From NCBI GenBank assembly GCA_016201765.1, contig JACQCE010000117.1:1-34524 (forward strand): a stretch of 34,524 nucleotides of DNA. Direction: 5' to 3'. Of this stretch, positions 32,564 to 34,524 are shown one piece after another. This DNA is from Nitrospirota bacterium. Lineage in GTDB: Bacteria; Nitrospirota; Nitrospiria; JACQCE01. The translations under genes and the position numbers were made by a program. The first letter of the stretch is position 1, and each line of letters starts with the position of its first letter. A model generated the notes under the pieces. It searched no databases. It was given only the letters and a program-made list of their open reading frames with translations, and was not told where the DNA came from.

Positions 32564-33467
32564 CGCCGACCGCCGCCGCGATGATCACCAAGTTCACGAC
32601 CATCCGACGGCGGACATCCATCCCCGACAGAAACGCCAGCACCATGGAGACCAGCAGAATGGTCAGGCCGCCGGCCACGATGGAGGCCAACGCGGTTGTC
32701 GCGCCCAGCAGGACGGGCAGAATCGGCAGCACGGCGCCGGCGAAATAACCGAACCCGACGATGGCGGCGGCGCCCAACGCCGAGCCTTCCGGTTCCCCGG
32801 CATCAGCCTGTCCGTTCAGAAATTGCGCTTTTTCGCGCTGGGTCCGGCGCACCTCCTGTTCGGAACTGGCGGCCACATAGGCGCCCGCGGCCATGGAGAG
32901 CGAGCCGGCCGCGGCGGTGGTCACGCCGGCCAGCAGGACCGTCAGACTGTGGCCGAAGGCGGCGAAGAACCCGCTGACCGCGCCGAGAATTTCGACCAGG
33001 CCGTCGTTAAACCCCAGAAAAATATTCCGCACCCGGTCCGGGTTGATCTTCCGCGCCGTTAACCGGGTGACGGCCTCGTCTTCATGGCGGAATTCATCCT
33101 CAAGAATCTCCCTGACGGCGTTGCCGAGCGGATCGTGCCGGTACTGGTCCCACAACGCCAGGTACTTCCGGACGCCATAGACTTCGATCGCCTCCAGCGT
33201 CAGATGGATCCCCAGTTCGCCGGTCAAGCGGCAGGCGACACTGATAATCCCCAGCTTCATGCGGCGGCCGGGATCAAGCGTGGCAAGCGGAAGCCCAAAA
33301 AACGTCTGCCAGAAGGCCAGGTGGCGGCCTTCGACTGTGATCAATTCATCGAGCGTGGCGTGCAGCTCGGAACGGGCAAAGGTCCGCATTTGCCGGTAGA
33401 GCGAAAGGTCAAACAGTTCGTCAAGGATCAACTGTGTCGCCAGGGGGGATGACGGTGCCGACGGCAT
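32511..33467 (-). CDS. Ferritin-like/VIT1 fusion (MbfA-type iron exporter)
   Basis: 318 residues. The N-terminal half is a helical ferritin-like (rubrerythrin/Er-type) domain with E46xxH49, E92 and E125xxH128 as candidate di-iron ligands. The C-terminal half is a VIT1/CCC1 membrane domain beginning NIFLGFNDGLVEILGAVSGFFAA. It carries the TTAAAGSLSMAAGAYVAASSEQEV segment and ends in four to five membrane helices. MbfA proteins with this order export iron and protect against iron/peroxide stress, and VIT1/CCC1 proteins move Fe2+ or Mn2+. Start ATG at 33467 with GGATGAGG upstream. It is transcribed opposite to its neighbours and is not part of the EPS operon. No Irr/Fur-type box was identified. 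Confidence 0.9.
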   Translation of the reverse strand: MPSAPSSPLATQLILDELFDLSLYRQMRTFARSELHATLDELITVEGRHLAFWQTFFGLPLATLDPGRRMKLGIISVACRLTGELGIHLTLEAIEVYGVRKYLALWDQYRHDPLGNAVREILEDEFRHEDEAVTRLTARKINPDRVRNIFLGFNDGLVEILGAVSGFFAAFGHSLTVLLAGVTTAAAGSLSMAAGAYVAASSEQEVRRTQREKAQFLNGQADAGEPEGSALGAAAIVGFGYFAGAVLPILPVLLGATTALASIVAGGLTILLVSMVLAFLSGMDVRRRMVVNLVIIAAAVGVSYAIGVAVRAVWGVGL

Positions 33468-33533
33468 GACGGCCTCATCCTATGACGCGGACGGGCGGGA
33501 GGTCAATAACCGGTCCGGGTTCGTCCGGCTGGT

Positions 33534-33675
33534 CGGTAGTGGGTCAGTTGAATGGATTCAAGCGTGGCAAAAATGGGGACACGTCCCAATTTCGTTGATC
33601 GCCGCGCGCAGCCTGAGGAAATTGGGACGTGTCCCTATTTTTGAGACCGGTCACGGTGAAACTGACCCACTACCG
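33534..33675. mobile_element. 142-bp inverted-repeat (MITE/REP-like) element
   Basis: Perfect 16-bp terminal inverted repeats CGGTAGTGGGTCAGTT (33534-33549) and AACTGACCCACTACCG (33660-33675) enclose a second inverted pair. The inner arms (33568-33593 and 33618-33643) are 26 bp with one mismatch, around a 24-nt GC-rich spacer. Each arm contains the near-palindrome GGGACACGTCCC. No coding capacity and no obvious target duplication were seen. The GGGAC-AC-GTCCC arms resemble REP-type palindromes moved by RAYT (Y1) transposases. The hairpin with its TATTTTT stretch may also stop transcription. Confidence 0.75.
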
Positions 33676-33684
33676 GGTGATCGA

Positions 33685-33713
33685 TTGACTTGGAGGGGCA
33701 AGAAGATTATAAG
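33685..33713 (+). promoter_or_regulatory. Promoter of the cupin gene
   Basis: TTGACT (33685-33690), 17-nt spacer, TATAAG (33708-33713). Both boxes match consensus at 5 of 6 positions. It begins 10 bp after the inverted-repeat element, about 40 nt before the cupin ATG, which has GGGGAGG 8 nt upstream. Confidence 0.6.
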
Positions 33714-33750
33714 GTAACAAGACAGGGGCACAGGCGGGGAGGTTGCAGAG

Positions 33751-34188
33751 ATGACCGATGCATTGAAGCAGGCACAGATTACGACGTTTCCCAACGGGGT
33801 CAAGCTGATCAAATGGAGCCGGAAGGAAGAGCCGACGGCGGAATTGGTGGCGGCGGAGATGGCGCGCTTGGGTTACAAGGTCTACGATCTTCAGACGATC
33901 GGTCCCTGGTTTGAACGCAGCCGCCACGCGCATGATTACGAGGAGATCCGCGGGGCCGTCTCCGGCGTGACCACGTTTCACTTCGACGACTGCCCCATTA
34001 CGATCGAGGGCGGGGATATTTTGCTCATTCCCGGCGGCCTGCCGCATGAGGTGATCAGCCACAACGGCCGGCCGTTCTCCGCCTACAAGGGGTCGCTCAG
34101 CGGCGAGCGCAAGGTGACCGAACACGGGGATGCCAAAGGCAGCGTTGAAACCCTTGGCAAGCGGAAAGCGCCGGCCGGAGCACCATGA
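33751..34188 (+). CDS. Small single-domain cupin protein
   Basis: 145 residues with a strong ribosome binding site (GGGGAGG). One cupin barrel is seen. The first motif region is RSRHAHDYEEIRGAVSG (His, His, Glu candidate ligands). The second is ITIEGGDILLIPGGLPHEVI with a conserved His. The N-terminal 50 residues (LIKWSRKEEPTAELVAAEMARLGYKVYDL) are typical of stand-alone cupins whose ligand is unknown. Such proteins bind a metal and may act as small dioxygenases or sensors. The C-terminus is a short basic tail. It is followed after 1 nt by the HAD gene, so the two form an operon. Function unassigned. Confidence 0.88.
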   Translation: MTDALKQAQITTFPNGVKLIKWSRKEEPTAELVAAEMARLGYKVYDLQTIGPWFERSRHAHDYEEIRGAVSGVTTFHFDDCPITIEGGDILLIPGGLPHEVISHNGRPFSAYKGSLSGERKVTEHGDAKGSVETLGKRKAPAGAP

Positions 34189-34189
34189 C

Positions 34190-34524
34190 ATGCGGTTGAT
34201 TGCGCTGGATCTGGACGGCACGCTCGAGGACAGCCGCCGCGATATGGTGGCCGCGGCCCGGCGCGTCCGCGCACAGCTTCATTTGCCGGCCCGGCCGGAT
34301 GAGGCCCTGCTCCCGTGGGTCAACAAGGGGATGGATCAGTTGTATCGGGCCTGCTTCGATGATTACCTCCAGGCCGATGACTCCCGTGTCGCCGACGTCC
34401 GCCGGCTCTATGAAGACGATTACTTCGCGCACGTGGCCGTCGACACCCGGCTCTATGACGGCGTGGCCCCGGCGATCGGGCAGCTCGCGGCCATGGGGAC
34501 CCTGGCCTGTGTGACCAACAAGCC
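34190..34524 (+). CDS. HAD-superfamily hydrolase, 3'-truncated
   Basis: ATG at 34190, 1 nt after the cupin stop and with GGAG 9 nt upstream; the frame runs off the window. It opens MRLIALDLDGTLEDSRRDM. The DLDGT motif carries the nucleophile Asp and the general acid Asp. A helical cap follows (WVNKGMDQLYRACFDDYL), then YFAHVAVDTRLYDGVAPAI and LACVTNK, which is HAD motif II (Thr). The arrangement resembles phosphoglycolate phosphatase (Gph)-type enzymes, which dephosphorylate small metabolites. About half the protein is visible, so the substrate class cannot be set. Confidence 0.88.
   Translation, partial: MRLIALDLDGTLEDSRRDMVAAARRVRAQLHLPARPDEALLPWVNKGMDQLYRACFDDYLQADDSRVADVRRLYEDDYFAHVAVDTRLYDGVAPAIGQLAAMGTLACVTNK

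Noticed and set aside
33466-33717. 83-residue open frame through the inverted-repeat element
   Set aside because: It runs through both repeat arms, has no ribosome binding site and shows no protein-like pattern.
1-34524. CRISPR arrays, tRNA or rRNA genes, insertion-sequence transposases
   Set aside because: No spaced direct repeats, cloverleaf-like segments, rRNA motifs or transposase-like proteins were recognised in any frame.

Overview
The window comes from a GC-rich diderm bacterium. An outer-membrane polysaccharide export lipoprotein, a GT9 (heptosyltransferase-type) glycosyltransferase and c-di-GMP signalling genes all point to a Gram-negative cell. Gene content resembles exopolysaccharide (EPS) loci of Nitrospirota, NC10 or deltaproteobacteria-type genomes. 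This is judged from gene content only, and the phylum is not fixed by anything I can see. Genes are densely packed with many ATGA-type overlaps.

Region 1 (1-6037) holds a 5'-truncated MinD/ParA-like ATPase, a degenerate J-domain/RodZ-type HTH protein, and a convergent bioA. An ExeA-type AAA ATPase follows, overlapping an HD-GYP c-di-GMP phosphodiesterase. A divergently oriented nucleotidyltransferase of the NTP_transf_5 type closes the region.

Region 2 (6096-13564) is the most unusual part. It holds an S26-type peptidase, a PqqD-like peptide chaperone and a GEMM-I-type cyclic-dinucleotide riboswitch. The riboswitch is followed by a terminator-like hairpin and a secreted protein of about 1200 residues with a PQQ-like beta-propeller. 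Next come a second secreted protein and a 54-residue peptide gene with its own promoter and a very strong ribosome binding site. The peptide carries a YxxPxI leader motif and two Cys. An HprK-like kinase and a radical SAM/SPASM enzyme are tightly coupled downstream of it. I read this as a ribosomally made, post-translationally modified peptide (RiPP-like) locus inserted beside the EPS operon.

Region 3 (13658-31566) is one long EPS operon behind a good sigma-70-type promoter. It encodes a Wza-like export lipoprotein, a Wzc-type chain-length/tyrosine kinase, an O-antigen-ligase/polymerase-type membrane protein and a Wzx-type flippase. It continues with a CgeB-like glycosyltransferase, a tandem-fused double GT4, a SAM methyltransferase, a GT9, a 62-residue membrane protein and another GT4. 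A membrane-anchored PHP-domain protein, an asparagine-synthase-type amidotransferase and a last GT4 complete it.

Region 4 (31595-34524) holds a pirin, a ferritin-like/VIT1 fusion (MbfA-like), a 142-bp inverted-repeat element, a cupin with a strong promoter, and a 3'-truncated HAD hydrolase.

The c-di-GMP phosphodiesterase, the cyclic-dinucleotide riboswitch and the EPS machinery together suggest a second-messenger-controlled surface or biofilm programme, with the RiPP-like module as an accessory of unknown purpose. No tRNA, rRNA or CRISPR array was seen.
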